This document shows positions 35,903 through 45,302 of a stretch of 64,000 nucleotides of DNA, one piece after another. Within the stretch, counting starts at the first letter, position 1. Every line of letters begins with the position of its first letter. This DNA is from Ogataea parapolymorpha DL-1 (taxonomy: Eukaryota > Ascomycota > Pichiomycetes > Pichiales > Pichiaceae): positions 1,302,001 through 1,366,000 of the forward strand of contig NC_027860.1 of assembly GCF_000187245.1 (NCBI RefSeq). Direction: 5' to 3'. A program made the translations under genes and the position numbers. A model generated the notes under the pieces. That model did no database searches. It was not told the origin of the DNA and saw only the letters and a program-made list of their open reading frames with translations.

Positions 35903-36272
35903 GATGTGATTGATGAAGGTATAGAGGACAAGTAGGCAGTATTTATAGTGCCATTCCCCTCTCTGAGAGACCCGGCTGGTAGTCGAGTGTATCGGAGACA
36001 GCTGGATGTAGACTCCGTGCCTGCCGGCTCCTCTTATTGGCGGATACAAGTGAGACACCCCGGAAATTGCTGTTTTTCTGCAAAATCCGGGGTGACCGGT
36101 AAGAGCCTATTCGCACACACGAGCGGGACACCCCACTCTGGTGAAGGACGCCAAAGTCATTCTTTTTCCCGTTGCGGGGCAGCCAATCGCTTTTTTTAGG
36201 AAAATATTACCTGTGCTACACCCTGTCAGATTTACCCTCCACACATATATATTCCGTCACCTCCAAAGACTA
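35903..36272 (-). promoter_or_regulatory. Formate dehydrogenase promoter with inverted repeat
   Basis: The 370 bp upstream of FDH1 contain TATAAAT (35941-35947, about 40 bp before the ATG) and two CCAAT-type boxes, at 36036-36040 (on the minus strand) and 36183-36187. A perfect 9-bp inverted repeat is present, CACCCCGGA at 36056-36064 and TCCGGGGTG at 36086-36094. A further GACACCCC copy lies at 36127-36134. The GGGG/CCCC cores resemble Adr1/Mxr1-type sites and the CGG ends resemble Zn2Cys6 sites; which protein binds is not known from the sequence. The upstream neighbour ends at 36273, so the whole intergenic space belongs to this promoter. Confidence 0.65.
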
Positions 36273-37523
36273 TTATTCGTCCTTGCGCCGCCAGCGGAAG
36301 ATGTCCAGTAGCTGTTTCCCGAGAGACTCGGTTGGTGCCTGGTACACTTGACGGATGTCGCGCTGCCTCACCTCCCGATACCCAGGAACGCGGTCGGATC
36401 TCGGGCCTATCGAAGACTGCGCTCCAGACGACTCGCCCAGCAGGTGTCTCTTGATCGCCGCCTCTAGATTCTCCGCGCATCTCCGGTAGCATTTTTCCAG
36501 CTCGGTGTTTGCGTTTAGGTACAGTTTCTGCGATGCCAAAGGAGCCTGCAGATTATAACCTCGGATGCTGTCATTCAGCGTTTTTAATTTGACGTCCAAA
36601 TAGTTGCTGTATTTCTGTTCCCATTGGCTGCTGCGCAGCTTCCTATAACTCGAGCTGTTGTTGCGCTCTGCCTCAGCGTACTGGCTCATAATCAGGATCT
36701 TGTCCGTGTCGCTTTTCTTTGAGTGTTTCTCGCAAACGATGTGCACAGCCTGTAGTGTCCAATCGGAGTCGAGCTGGCGCCGAAATTGGCGGATCTGAGC
36801 CTCCACGCTGCCCTGTTTCTCGATCCACGGCGGAACAGCCTCCTGCCGTTTCAGTATGTTGTTCAAGTGGTACTCTGTGCGGTCAATAAAGGCGTTATTG
36901 CTGGTGAAATCTCTGGGAAGCGGTTTTCCTCGGGGAAGATTACGAAACTCTCCGCGCCGTTGCGCTTCCTGGATCCGCTGGTCGGCCAGCGATCGCACAG
37001 AGTTGTCTACAGACGCGAACGAGTCCCCAAGAAACTGCGCGGGGCCCAATAGTCGTTCTCTGTACATCTCGGCAAACTGGTCGTCCTCGTCCTTAGGTTT
37101 AGTTTTGTCTGACAATTTGCCCAGTTGGTAATCGAGGGCCCCGTCGCGAGCATTGTGGAGCCTCTGCCGCACGTTTGCCTTGGGCAACGGCTTGTACTTG
37201 TCGTTGAGCATTCTCAACGACGCATCGTAGACAGACTCCTTGCCCGTCCACACCTTTGAGCTCGCAATCTCTCGCTCTTGCTTGCCCGCATACGTGGGGA
37301 TCTTACTGAGACCGATCGCTCTCTGGTATTGGTGGTCGAAGTTCTGGTTTTCGATTTGATCTAGCTTGGACCGCAACTTGGGCAGATCCACAGGCAAGGC
37401 ATCCGATATTGCGCCCGCCTGCGGATCATCGGCCATGGGACGCGCGTCCTCAGCCAACTGCTCTAAACGGCGTTTCATGGCACCCGAGTCGGCATTAAAT
37501 AGCACAAGTGATCTTCTGATCAT
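36273..37523 (-). CDS. Mitochondrial DNAJC28-like protein (DUF1992)
   Basis: The 416-residue product has a short basic N-terminus (MIRRSLVLF) suggesting mitochondrial import. A DUF1992/DnaJ-homologue-C28 domain lies at about residues 185-270. Its markers are the G-E-F-x-N-L-P-x-G-K-P-L motif, then YHLNNILKRQEAVPPWIEKQ. No J domain with HPD is visible, which is usual for fungal members. The function is not established; members are thought to be mitochondrial. The ATG at 37523 is used because the frame upstream begins with TTG. The family call is firm, the role unknown. Confidence 0.7.
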   Translation of the reverse strand: MIRRSLVLFNADSGAMKRRLEQLAEDARPMADDPQAGAISDALPVDLPKLRSKLDQIENQNFDHQYQRAIGLSKIPTYAGKQEREIASSKVWTGKESVYDASLRMLNDKYKPLPKANVRQRLHNARDGALDYQLGKLSDKTKPKDEDDQFAEMYRERLLGPAQFLGDSFASVDNSVRSLADQRIQEAQRRGEFRNLPRGKPLPRDFTSNNAFIDRTEYHLNNILKRQEAVPPWIEKQGSVEAQIRQFRRQLDSDWTLQAVHIVCEKHSKKSDTDKILIMSQYAEAERNNSSSYRKLRSSQWEQKYSNYLDVKLKTLNDSIRGYNLQAPLASQKLYLNANTELEKCYRRCAENLEAAIKRHLLGESSGAQSSIGPRSDRVPGYREVRQRDIRQVYQAPTESLGKQLLDIFRWRRKDE

Positions 37524-38263
37524 TAGATTGGAAAAAAAACGGTGCAAGGGTTATTACATGGATGGTGTCATATAACGACAATTTTTCCAGACAGAATTTT
37601 AAGATCGCAATTTAGTATAAGGACCGAACGACTCTTTTAAAACTGTAAGGTACCCCTCGAAATTTAATGTTGCCCATTTTAAAATTGAGACAGTTTTGCC
37701 TATTCTGTGTTTCTCTTTTGCTTCTCTCGGGCAAGGATGTTGCTTGCGCGAAGAACTTTTTAGGCAAATAGTCTTTCCTCTTTAGGAAGCCCTTCATAAC
37801 TGGACCTCGGTGTCAGCAGTTGTCAGCTCCAGGATAGAGCCCAGCAAACGCAACACCGGCCCGAAATCCACAAAGCACACCGACCATCACCGACGGAATT
37901 GGGTCCAGCGGGGCCCTGCAGACAGGCAAAATTGCCACCCGGCAATAGCAAGCGTAAACCACAAGGTGCCGTATTCCATTAGTAATGCATGCTATTTAAT
38001 CAATATGGGGACGAGCGATTATCGAATCCTGCCAGGACGCCTTCCATAGACCTTCTTCAGCCGGTTCGGGAAAAAAGCAAACAGCGGGGCCGCCTAACCA
38101 ATGTAGGAAATTATTGCGATTTTTTCCTGTTTGGACAGAGATTTCCCTTTTTCGCTGCCTATTTGTTTGTATTTGTGGGACTATATATAATACAGCTAAG
38201 AATTTCAGTCCTTTACTTTTAATAAAGAAAAATTAGAATTTTTCCCAATTGCTCATCAATACA
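37524..38263. other. 740-bp intergenic region between divergent genes
   Basis: This is the longest gene-free stretch in the window and probably holds the promoters of the DNAJC28-like gene and NCE102. A 6-bp inverted repeat (ATTGCC ... GGCAAT) sits near 37931-37946. A minus-strand ATG frame of 61 codons (37797-37612) encodes a basic peptide with no recognisable family; it may be chance. No tRNA, long repeat or terminal repeat was found. An origin or non-coding RNA cannot be judged by eye. Confidence 0.5.
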
Positions 38264-38773
38264 ATGCTTTCATACGGTGACATCTCTCTCAGAATTGTGA
38301 ACTTTGTGTTCCTCGTCATTGTCCTCGGTTTGACAGGCTCGCTTGCCGCTACAGCTGACCACGGCAACCCACAGGTCAACTTCTGCGTCTTTGCTGCTGC
38401 TTTCGGAGTCCTCACCTCCACTTTCTACGGTATCTTGGCCTTCTTCATCTCCTTTTTGAGCTCGCCATTGTTCCTGGCCATCTGGGACTTCCTCAATTTC
38501 GTTTTCACCTTTGCCGGTGCTACCGCTTTGGCCGTCGCCATCAGATGCCACTCTTGCTCCAACCAGAGCTACCTGGATAGCAACACCGTGACCCAGGGCT
38601 CCAAGGACAGATGCAGAAAGGCACAGGCATCCGTTGCCTTCCTCTACTTCTCCTTCTTCGTCTTCCTGTTCTCTCTGGTGATTTCCACCCTTTCCATCCT
38701 CAAGAACGGCTTCCTGGGAACTCCCTCCCGCAAGCCAGCTAGAACCGGGGTGCCAACCATGTCCCAGGTCTAA
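38264..38773 (+). CDS. NCE102: Eisosome/MCC membrane protein Nce102 (MARVEL)
   Basis: Plasma-membrane tetraspan protein that organises eisosome/MCC domains and senses sphingolipids. The 169-residue product has four hydrophobic segments (about 9-30, 40-63, 68-95 and 124-150) forming a MARVEL domain. DFLNFVFTFAGATALAVAIR, HSCSNQSYLDSN, RCRKAQASVAFLYFS and the C-terminal GVPTMSQV match yeast Nce102/Fhn1. The ATG at 38264 is used; the upstream in-frame codon is TTG. Codon choice is strongly biased to C-ending codons, suggesting high expression. Confidence 0.95.
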   Translation: MLSYGDISLRIVNFVFLVIVLGLTGSLAATADHGNPQVNFCVFAAAFGVLTSTFYGILAFFISFLSSPLFLAIWDFLNFVFTFAGATALAVAIRCHSCSNQSYLDSNTVTQGSKDRCRKAQASVAFLYFSFFVFLFSLVISTLSILKNGFLGTPSRKPARTGVPTMSQV

Positions 38774-38900
38774 GCTACGAATTCCCAGGGACCACAGTTT
38801 TTTTACCTCTTGTGCCATACTTGGCTCGATACCATTAATCTGCCAGGCGAAATAGGTTTGTACCAATGTATCGAAATGACGAATTATAAATGTAGCTCTA

Positions 38901-39980
38901 TCATCTGTAGCCCTTGCCTGCCATGAACCGCTCCAGGCTCTCCCACAGAAACTCGCTGGTCTGCCGGTCCTTGAATCGCTGCGTCCGCTCAATTCCTATC
39001 GGCTGCACGTTCCATTGCTGGATCTTGTCCGGAATTGGGTCTCCGTTGTAATACAGATAGAATCCCTTCACTTTCTGGAACAGCAGACTTGGCTGGTTGT
39101 ACTTGTAGTTCTTAAACTGCCATTCCTGGCCTGTAGTGAAAACTGCAACCACCCGGTCCCAGTACTCTGGCTTTGTGAAAAACTTCTCCACGTTGCTCAC
39201 CACCAAGAACTTCATTCGTTTATCAAACCGCTTCGAATTGCGCACAATCTGCAACATGTTGCTTGTCGAGTGTCCTGCGTCGGCAGCGTTGGTGAATCTT
39301 CCGTCCTGGAGGAACTCCTTGACATTGCTCATGTTCAAAATAGCAGACGCAGACGGTGACAAAATAATGATAGGCTCCTTGTTCTTCCCCACAGATGCCG
39401 TACTCTTTTCCGGCACCTTTCCCTTGGCCTTGGTCTTCTGTTTCGCTGCGCGGATAATTTTATACTCGCACTCTTTGGCAACGCTCGAAAAATCCACAGG
39501 CTTCGTGCCCTGCAGAGCCCTATTATGGTCGATCAGATTGCGTTCGTTGTTTAGAACCTCGCGCAAAAATGGGTCTATCTCCCGCTTCTTCTTTGCCGCG
39601 CCCTGGTACTCCGTAGAGGTCCGTTTTTCGCCGCCGGTCTGGGCTTCGGGTACTGCCCCTTGTAAATAGGCACACGTTTCAGACGATCCGTTTAAATACG
39701 AGATCAGCTCTGTTCTCTCCAAAAAGCTCACAACAGGTATATTCTTCGCCTCGCAGTCGGCAATATACTCGGTCGTGTTCGATTCACTGTGCAGCCAACA
39801 TTGGTAAACGGTACGCAAGACATGGTTGATCTTGTCTCCGCTAACAAACCCGGTCTCCTCGTCCAGAGAAACTTCCTGGCCGTCCAGGATAAGCACCTTG
39901 GCCGTGGAAATATCCTCGCCCTCCGGAAACGCAATGGGCTTGCCATTCTTAATACATTCCCTTAGCAGACTGATAGACAT
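38901..39980 (-). CDS. CDC73: PAF1-complex subunit Cdc73 (parafibromin)
   Basis: Subunit of the PAF1 elongation complex that contacts RNA polymerase II. The 359-residue protein has the conserved N-terminal segment (LLRECIKNGKPIAFPEG), the central fungal region ending around RNLIDHNRALQGTKPVDFSSVAKECEYKI, and the C-terminal Ras-like domain (about 205-355) with IIILSPSASAILNMSNVKEFLQDG and LLFQKVKGFYLYYNGD. Slightly shorter than S. cerevisiae Cdc73 (393). It shares a 117-bp divergent region with ATG9. Confidence 0.93.
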   Translation of the reverse strand: MSISLLRECIKNGKPIAFPEGEDISTAKVLILDGQEVSLDEETGFVSGDKINHVLRTVYQCWLHSESNTTEYIADCEAKNIPVVSFLERTELISYLNGSSETCAYLQGAVPEAQTGGEKRTSTEYQGAAKKKREIDPFLREVLNNERNLIDHNRALQGTKPVDFSSVAKECEYKIIRAAKQKTKAKGKVPEKSTASVGKNKEPIIILSPSASAILNMSNVKEFLQDGRFTNAADAGHSTSNMLQIVRNSKRFDKRMKFLVVSNVEKFFTKPEYWDRVVAVFTTGQEWQFKNYKYNQPSLLFQKVKGFYLYYNGDPIPDKIQQWNVQPIGIERTQRFKDRQTSEFLWESLERFMAGKGYR

Positions 39981-40097
39981 GGCTGAATATTCTTGGTTAT
40001 TTTTTTTTCTTGGAGTTCACGTCGGGCCTTCCATAATTTACGTAATCCCCAATAAAGGCAAAGATAACATTTGACATATATTTATTGTTTAATATTT

Positions 40098-42767
40098 ATG
40101 GGCGACCTTAACAAACACACCTTTCTGTCCCGGGTGTTTGGGTCTGCATCCAATCCTCTGCTGAATGATGACAATAACGATATTGAATTCAGCATTAACA
40201 ATTTGCAGGACACGTTTGAAGAGCACGAAGTCGAGAGCCCCCCACGGGCGCCGCATCCAATCAACGTCAACTCAGAGGACGAGTCTTCTTCTGAGACCGA
40301 GTCAGCCTCCAACGACGATCTTTTGTACGACCAGAAACGCGAGCTGTACCAGCAGGTAGAGTCAGAGCTTCGCCAGGATGACTACGATACCGTGCCTGAA
40401 AGCTTAATGATGGAGCGACGTCGCCCGCACGAGGGCAGCACGCGGACGTTTGAGACGAAGAAATCCCCATCCCCTACAGAGCCTCAAATTGGTCCTACTT
40501 TCAGCCAATGGGGCGAAAAGGCAAAAGGAATAGCAAGCAGGACTATTGACAATATTCCCAAAACTATTCCCAGGGGTATTTCGTTCCAGCTCCCAACAAA
40601 TGCCTCCAGCAAACTCCCGCCGCCGCCGCTATCATATAGGAGAGAAACGAGTGTAGGAGGAGAGCCGGAGATGGTGCGAAATATCAACGAGCAGCGTCAG
40701 CTGCGCGGGAGACTAGGTTTACTCAGTCCCATGGAACGCGCTCTCTGGCTGTGGTCGAACGTTTCAAATTTAGACACATTTCTTGAGGACGTCTACGGCT
40801 ACTACACGGGAAACGGCTACCGATGCATAATTCTGTCTCGCGTGAGCGATCTGCTCATCATCGTATTTGTGGTCTGGCTAAGCAGCTTCATGGGCAACTG
40901 TGTTGACTATAACCGGCTAATGAACGGCAATGCCACCAAATACTCGGACGTGGTGGTAAACAAGTGCTATTCCAAGATATCGTTCAGCCAGAAATTCTTT
41001 TATTTTGTTCTCTTTGCCATTCTAGTGCTACGCATCAAATCGTTCTACAGTCACTTCAAAGACCTCAAGGAAATTAAAAATTTCTACAACCTGCTTCTCG
41101 GGGTCTCCGACGAGGAGCTCCAGACAATTAGCTGGTCTACTATTGTCAAGAAGATCATGGTCCTGCGGGACCAAAATACCAACGCTCTGATTTCAGGAAA
41201 CCAGAATCTTAGAGGTGACGACCTCAAATCCAAGAAACGACTCAGCGCTCACGATATCGCCAACCGTCTGATGCGCAAGGAAAATTACATGATTGCCATT
41301 TTTAACAAGAACGTTCTCGCTCCCGCCTTGACTATCCCGTTCATCAACCATCATTTCTTGACCAAAACCTTGGAGTGGAACCTCAAACTTTGCATATTTG
41401 ATTTCGTATTCAACACAGACGGGCAGCTGAAGCACGCCGTGCTCAGCGAACACAAACGGCTTGCTCTGGCCACGGAGCTGCGCAAAAGATTCCGACTCGC
41501 CGGGATTTTAAGCATATTCCTCACGCCGTTTCTGGTCATATATTTCCTCCTCTACTTCTTCCTCAAATTCTTTTACGACATCAAGACAAACCCATCCCTA
41601 GTGGGGTCCCGTGAATACTCACCTTACGCCAGGTGGAAACTAAGAGAGTTCAACGAGCTGCCGCACATGTTCGATAAGAGATTGAAAATGAGCAGAGCTC
41701 GCGCTACAGAATATATCAACCAATTTCCCAAGGAAGCAACAAATATAATCCTCAACTTTGTGGCGTTTGTCACGGGCTCACTTGTGACCATACTGGTAGT
41801 GCTCACAGTTCTAGGCCACGAGAACTTCCTAAACTTTGAACTTACCGAAGGCCGCACCGTCCTGTTCTATATTTCCACTTTGGGAGCCATCTTCACCATT
41901 TGCAAAGGCTCGGTTTCGGAAAACGATACAGTTTTTGATCCAGAGGCATCATTGAGATACGTGGCCCAGTTTACACATTATCTTCCCAACTCATGGAACG
42001 GCAGATTCCACACTGAAGAGGTGAAAAACGAGTTTTGCAAGCTTTTCAACCTGCGACTCATCCTGGTACTTAAGGAAATTACCAGCTTGATTATGCTTCC
42101 ATACATATTGTACTGCCGGCTGCCAGATGTGTCCGAAAAGGTGATTGACTTCTTTAGAGAGTTCAGTGTCCATGTTGACGGACTTGGCTACGTTTGCACG
42201 TTTGCAATGTTCGAATTTGACAGCAAAGACAAGCCTGTTCGCAGCCAGGCTGCCAATGACGATGATGATCTGAAACAAGAATATTACACTGCTGACGACG
42301 ATAAAATGGTCAAGTCTTATCTATACTTCCTGGAGAGCTATGGAAACGAGCCGGTGCGGAAGACTGGCAAGGAGCCGACCGTAGACCGATTTAGCAGACG
42401 TCCAGGTCAGAAAAACCTTCTTCGGTCGGCGATGATGAACAACTCAATGATGGACAAAAACCGTGGAGCTCACTCAACTGTCAGGTATCCGCCCCAATTC
42501 AGGTCCCCTAATTTGGCCGAGTCAGTGTACACTAAACGTCAGAACATTGATCTTATGGAAGACACGACCGCAGGACTGTCCACAGATACAAGGAACTATT
42601 TGCAGACACTCAACAATAGCACTCTTCTTGGCGAGTCGTTCCAGCACGGATTCCCGGTGGAGGACACGACGCACCACGACGAAGACGCCGATTCGGAAGA
42701 TGATGACGAGGCAGGGGTACTTGGACTGATCAACCAGATTTACAAGCATAAAGAAGGCGTGAATTAA
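40098..42767 (+). CDS. ATG9: Autophagy lipid scramblase Atg9
   Basis: Multispanning protein of the vesicles that seed autophagosomes and pexophagy membranes; scrambles lipids supplied by Atg2. The 889-residue product has an acidic, disordered N-terminus and then the APG9 core from about 215 (ALWLWSNVSNLDTFLEDVYGYYTGNGY is the family signature). It continues with several membrane helices to about 680 and SLRYVAQFTHYLPNSWNG. The C-terminus is disordered and ends in an acidic stretch. The ATG at 40098 replaces an upstream TTG. It is convergent with NOP14, 10 bp between stops. Pexophagy makes this gene prominent in methylotrophs. Confidence 0.95.
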   Translation: MGDLNKHTFLSRVFGSASNPLLNDDNNDIEFSINNLQDTFEEHEVESPPRAPHPINVNSEDESSSETESASNDDLLYDQKRELYQQVESELRQDDYDTVPESLMMERRRPHEGSTRTFETKKSPSPTEPQIGPTFSQWGEKAKGIASRTIDNIPKTIPRGISFQLPTNASSKLPPPPLSYRRETSVGGEPEMVRNINEQRQLRGRLGLLSPMERALWLWSNVSNLDTFLEDVYGYYTGNGYRCIILSRVSDLLIIVFVVWLSSFMGNCVDYNRLMNGNATKYSDVVVNKCYSKISFSQKFFYFVLFAILVLRIKSFYSHFKDLKEIKNFYNLLLGVSDEELQTISWSTIVKKIMVLRDQNTNALISGNQNLRGDDLKSKKRLSAHDIANRLMRKENYMIAIFNKNVLAPALTIPFINHHFLTKTLEWNLKLCIFDFVFNTDGQLKHAVLSEHKRLALATELRKRFRLAGILSIFLTPFLVIYFLLYFFLKFFYDIKTNPSLVGSREYSPYARWKLREFNELPHMFDKRLKMSRARATEYINQFPKEATNIILNFVAFVTGSLVTILVVLTVLGHENFLNFELTEGRTVLFYISTLGAIFTICKGSVSENDTVFDPEASLRYVAQFTHYLPNSWNGRFHTEEVKNEFCKLFNLRLILVLKEITSLIMLPYILYCRLPDVSEKVIDFFREFSVHVDGLGYVCTFAMFEFDSKDKPVRSQAANDDDDLKQEYYTADDDKMVKSYLYFLESYGNEPVRKTGKEPTVDRFSRRPGQKNLLRSAMMNNSMMDKNRGAHSTVRYPPQFRSPNLAESVYTKRQNIDLMEDTTAGLSTDTRNYLQTLNNSTLLGESFQHGFPVEDTTHHDEDADSEDDDEAGVLGLINQIYKHKEGVN

Positions 42768-42777
42768 TTTACACAGT

Positions 42778-45162
42778 CTATTTCTTTCTTCTCTTCTTTT
42801 CCCTCTCGTACTCGTTCTTGGCTGCACCTTCCTCTGTCTGGATCGAGTTGATGATTCTGGCCATTTTGGCATGATACTCCTCATATTCTTTGCGTTTGAG
42901 TTTGAGCTGCTCTCTGGCTTCAAATTGAGTATCCTTTCTGATTTCCCGCAGATTCTGTTTCCGCTCCTGTTTGATCTGATGGCGCAGCTTGCTGATCTCC
43001 TGTCTGGTCTGGTCTGGGTCGTATGACTTTTTGTCAGGGTTGAAATTCTCCTCGAATTTAGGCAAGTATGTTGGGATTGCAACTGCACGGTGTGCCTGCA
43101 ATTTGAGTGGGTGTCTGTCCAACTTGGCAATTCTGGTGAGATTCTGCACTTTTGCCAATACTCCTGGCACAGAAGAAGAGGCGTAGTATTTCACCATATG
43201 TCTCAGAATTATTTCAAATGGTTTGATCAGCTCAAGGAATGCCCCGCTCTCTTTGAGCATCGAAAGAGAATTATCAAGAGTTGTCACAGCCTTAAGCAAC
43301 AAGCTGAGCAGCTGTTTCTGGCTGGAATCTTTCCAGTTGCTCAAGGTCAGTGGATCAAGCGATTCGGGTAACTGTGTGTTGGAGGCCAAAGTGAATTTTG
43401 TGGTTTTTGGGATCACACAAAGATAATTGTTTTCGATTTTCTCTGGCTCGGGAACGAGAGCCAGCAATGCACGTTCCAGAAAGTTGACGGCCTCTGGAAT
43501 CAGGCGTTTGGACAGCCGCTGGTATTGCAGCAGTAGGTCGCAGAAATATATGCCTGCAAACAAGTGGTGCACTTTAGAATTGATTTGCATCACCTCGAGC
43601 AACTCTCCGATCAATAAGGAAGCAGGAGTGGCCACCAAATGATACAGGTCCGAGGTGGAGAATGTTGCACCGATCAGTGTGAATAGAAGAAGGTCTCGTT
43701 GGCGCGGGAACGTGGAAAAGTCTCGCTTTTGAAGAATATGTTGCAAATTTTTGAGCTGCAACCGGAACTCCTCACACATCTCCTCTGGGTACTTCTCGCA
43801 CATGCTTTTGATGAGCTTGGCAAGAAAGTCCACTAGCTCTGCATTTTTCGACTCATAGTTCTCACCCAAATAAAGCATGTACTGTACAAGAACACGACTG
43901 AAAACTCCTATTTTCTCCTTATTTCCGTGGGCAAGTTTGGGTTGGTAAGTCTTGAAAATGCCCACCACAAATGTTGAAATGTCCTTGGTTTCGATATCCT
44001 TCGTTGCCTCGATCATGTCGTCCAGAGTGGCAGGACATTTACTTTTCACTGTAGAATTCACGGTAATCACCTTGCCTCCAATTTTAATGACACTTGGCTC
44101 CTCTACAGCTTGGGGTTGCTCATCTTGCTCTGATTCTTCAGCCTCCTCGTTTTCGCTCATGTTGTCCTCGTTCATATCGCTAGCTCCTTCCCAGACGTCG
44201 TCAAGATCATCAGCACCGCCGTGCTCTTCCAGGTCCTCGCCTTCCATACGACGCTGTCTCTCTGCCTCCAGCTTCTCCTGTCTCTCCTTCCGCTCCTTCT
44301 CCAGCTCCTCCTCTGTTTTGGTGCGGTCTGCGGGAGCCGCGCGGCGGTCCAATGCGATCTGTTTCACTTTCATGTCGTATTTTTTCTCTTCCTCTGTCTT
44401 GGTAGCAGGAGCAGTTTTTTGTTGCGGAACACTATTTAACGTGCCCATCACGTTATCGAAGTCCTCATCAAGCTCCTGGACGGCAAACTGGGTCTGCTCC
44501 GCAAGTTTCTGACGCTCCCGCTTGTGATGTTTCGACTTCGCTATGATTTCTCTCATCACCTCCTGCTTTGTCTTCTTGCGCCCAACAGGCTCTTCTTCTG
44601 GCTCTGCAAGCTCTGATCCACCTTTCTGGCTGAAAAATGGCTCGTCCTCGTCCTCGTCGTTGGCAGTCTCGTCAAAGGCCAGAGACTGGCCATAATGCGT
44701 TAATGTATCGTCATCAGCGTCTTCCAAATTAAACACGGAAGAACGCGACGCCTGAGTTTGTCTTTCCTTCACAAAACGTGCAAGCATCTTTTCCTCCGCA
44801 GACATCTGACTGTTGCCCTCACCAAACCGTCGATCAACCAGGCCACCCACCTTGTTCTTTCTGGACCGTTTGGCCTCGAACGCAGCACGGCGGTTTTCCT
44901 CTCCCGCCTGCTTAGAAATGCCGGGCTTTCCAACCACACGTTTTTTCTCGAGCAGGTCTTCGCGCTTGGACCGACTCACCTTGAGATCGAACGGGTTGAA
45001 CTCCTCCCTAATTTTCTCCAGGATTTGCTGCTTGTCGTCCCGTCTCGACTCATTCGGCGTCTTTTTTGAGTGTTTCTTACCCTTTTTCTTTGAGTTTGTC
45101 TGTCCCACAAGCCCGGCTGCCTTTAACGACGCCTTGAGCTGCTTGAGCTGCGATCCTACCAT
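42778..45162 (-). CDS. NOP14: Small-subunit processome factor Nop14
   Basis: Nucleolar protein needed for 18S rRNA maturation and 40S export. The 794-residue protein starts with a lysine-rich region (LKAAGLVGQTNSKKKGKKHSKK), followed by the Nop14 motif NPFDLKVSRSKREDLLEKKRVVGKPGISKQAGEENRR. A central acidic/charged stretch (about 165-350) precedes a helical repeat domain (390-680). The C-terminal basic coil contains FNPDKKSYDPDQTRQEISKLRHQIKQERKQNLREIRKD. It shares a 118-bp divergent region with CEM1. Confidence 0.95.
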   Translation of the reverse strand: MVGSQLKQLKASLKAAGLVGQTNSKKKGKKHSKKTPNESRRDDKQQILEKIREEFNPFDLKVSRSKREDLLEKKRVVGKPGISKQAGEENRRAAFEAKRSRKNKVGGLVDRRFGEGNSQMSAEEKMLARFVKERQTQASRSSVFNLEDADDDTLTHYGQSLAFDETANDEDEDEPFFSQKGGSELAEPEEEPVGRKKTKQEVMREIIAKSKHHKRERQKLAEQTQFAVQELDEDFDNVMGTLNSVPQQKTAPATKTEEEKKYDMKVKQIALDRRAAPADRTKTEEELEKERKERQEKLEAERQRRMEGEDLEEHGGADDLDDVWEGASDMNEDNMSENEEAEESEQDEQPQAVEEPSVIKIGGKVITVNSTVKSKCPATLDDMIEATKDIETKDISTFVVGIFKTYQPKLAHGNKEKIGVFSRVLVQYMLYLGENYESKNAELVDFLAKLIKSMCEKYPEEMCEEFRLQLKNLQHILQKRDFSTFPRQRDLLLFTLIGATFSTSDLYHLVATPASLLIGELLEVMQINSKVHHLFAGIYFCDLLLQYQRLSKRLIPEAVNFLERALLALVPEPEKIENNYLCVIPKTTKFTLASNTQLPESLDPLTLSNWKDSSQKQLLSLLLKAVTTLDNSLSMLKESGAFLELIKPFEIILRHMVKYYASSSVPGVLAKVQNLTRIAKLDRHPLKLQAHRAVAIPTYLPKFEENFNPDKKSYDPDQTRQEISKLRHQIKQERKQNLREIRKDTQFEAREQLKLKRKEYEEYHAKMARIINSIQTEEGAAKNEYEREKKRRKK

Positions 45163-45272
45163 TATTCAACCTTAATAAATTTTTTTAGACTTTTCATAAA
45201 ATATTTTTTTTCTCTGGCTGTGTCAAATTTTCGGTGCTAGGCGTAACGGATATTTCTGAACGTCTCCCAAAT

Positions 45273-45302
45273 ATGGATCTATGTCTGGCCGGAGAGTTGT
45301 AA
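45273..45302 (+). promoter_or_regulatory. Upstream ORF overlapping the CEM1 start codon
   Basis: An ATG at 45273, eight bases before the CEM1 ATG and in another frame, opens a 9-codon frame (MDLCLAGEL) that stops at 45302 inside CEM1. If the transcript begins upstream of 45273, this frame would compete with the main start. If it begins between the two, it would not matter. Confidence 0.5.

Noticed and set aside
37612..37797. 61-codon minus-strand gene in the NCE102 upstream region
   Set aside because: It has an ATG and a basic peptide, but no motif, no promoter sign and no recognisable homologue; noted only as possible.
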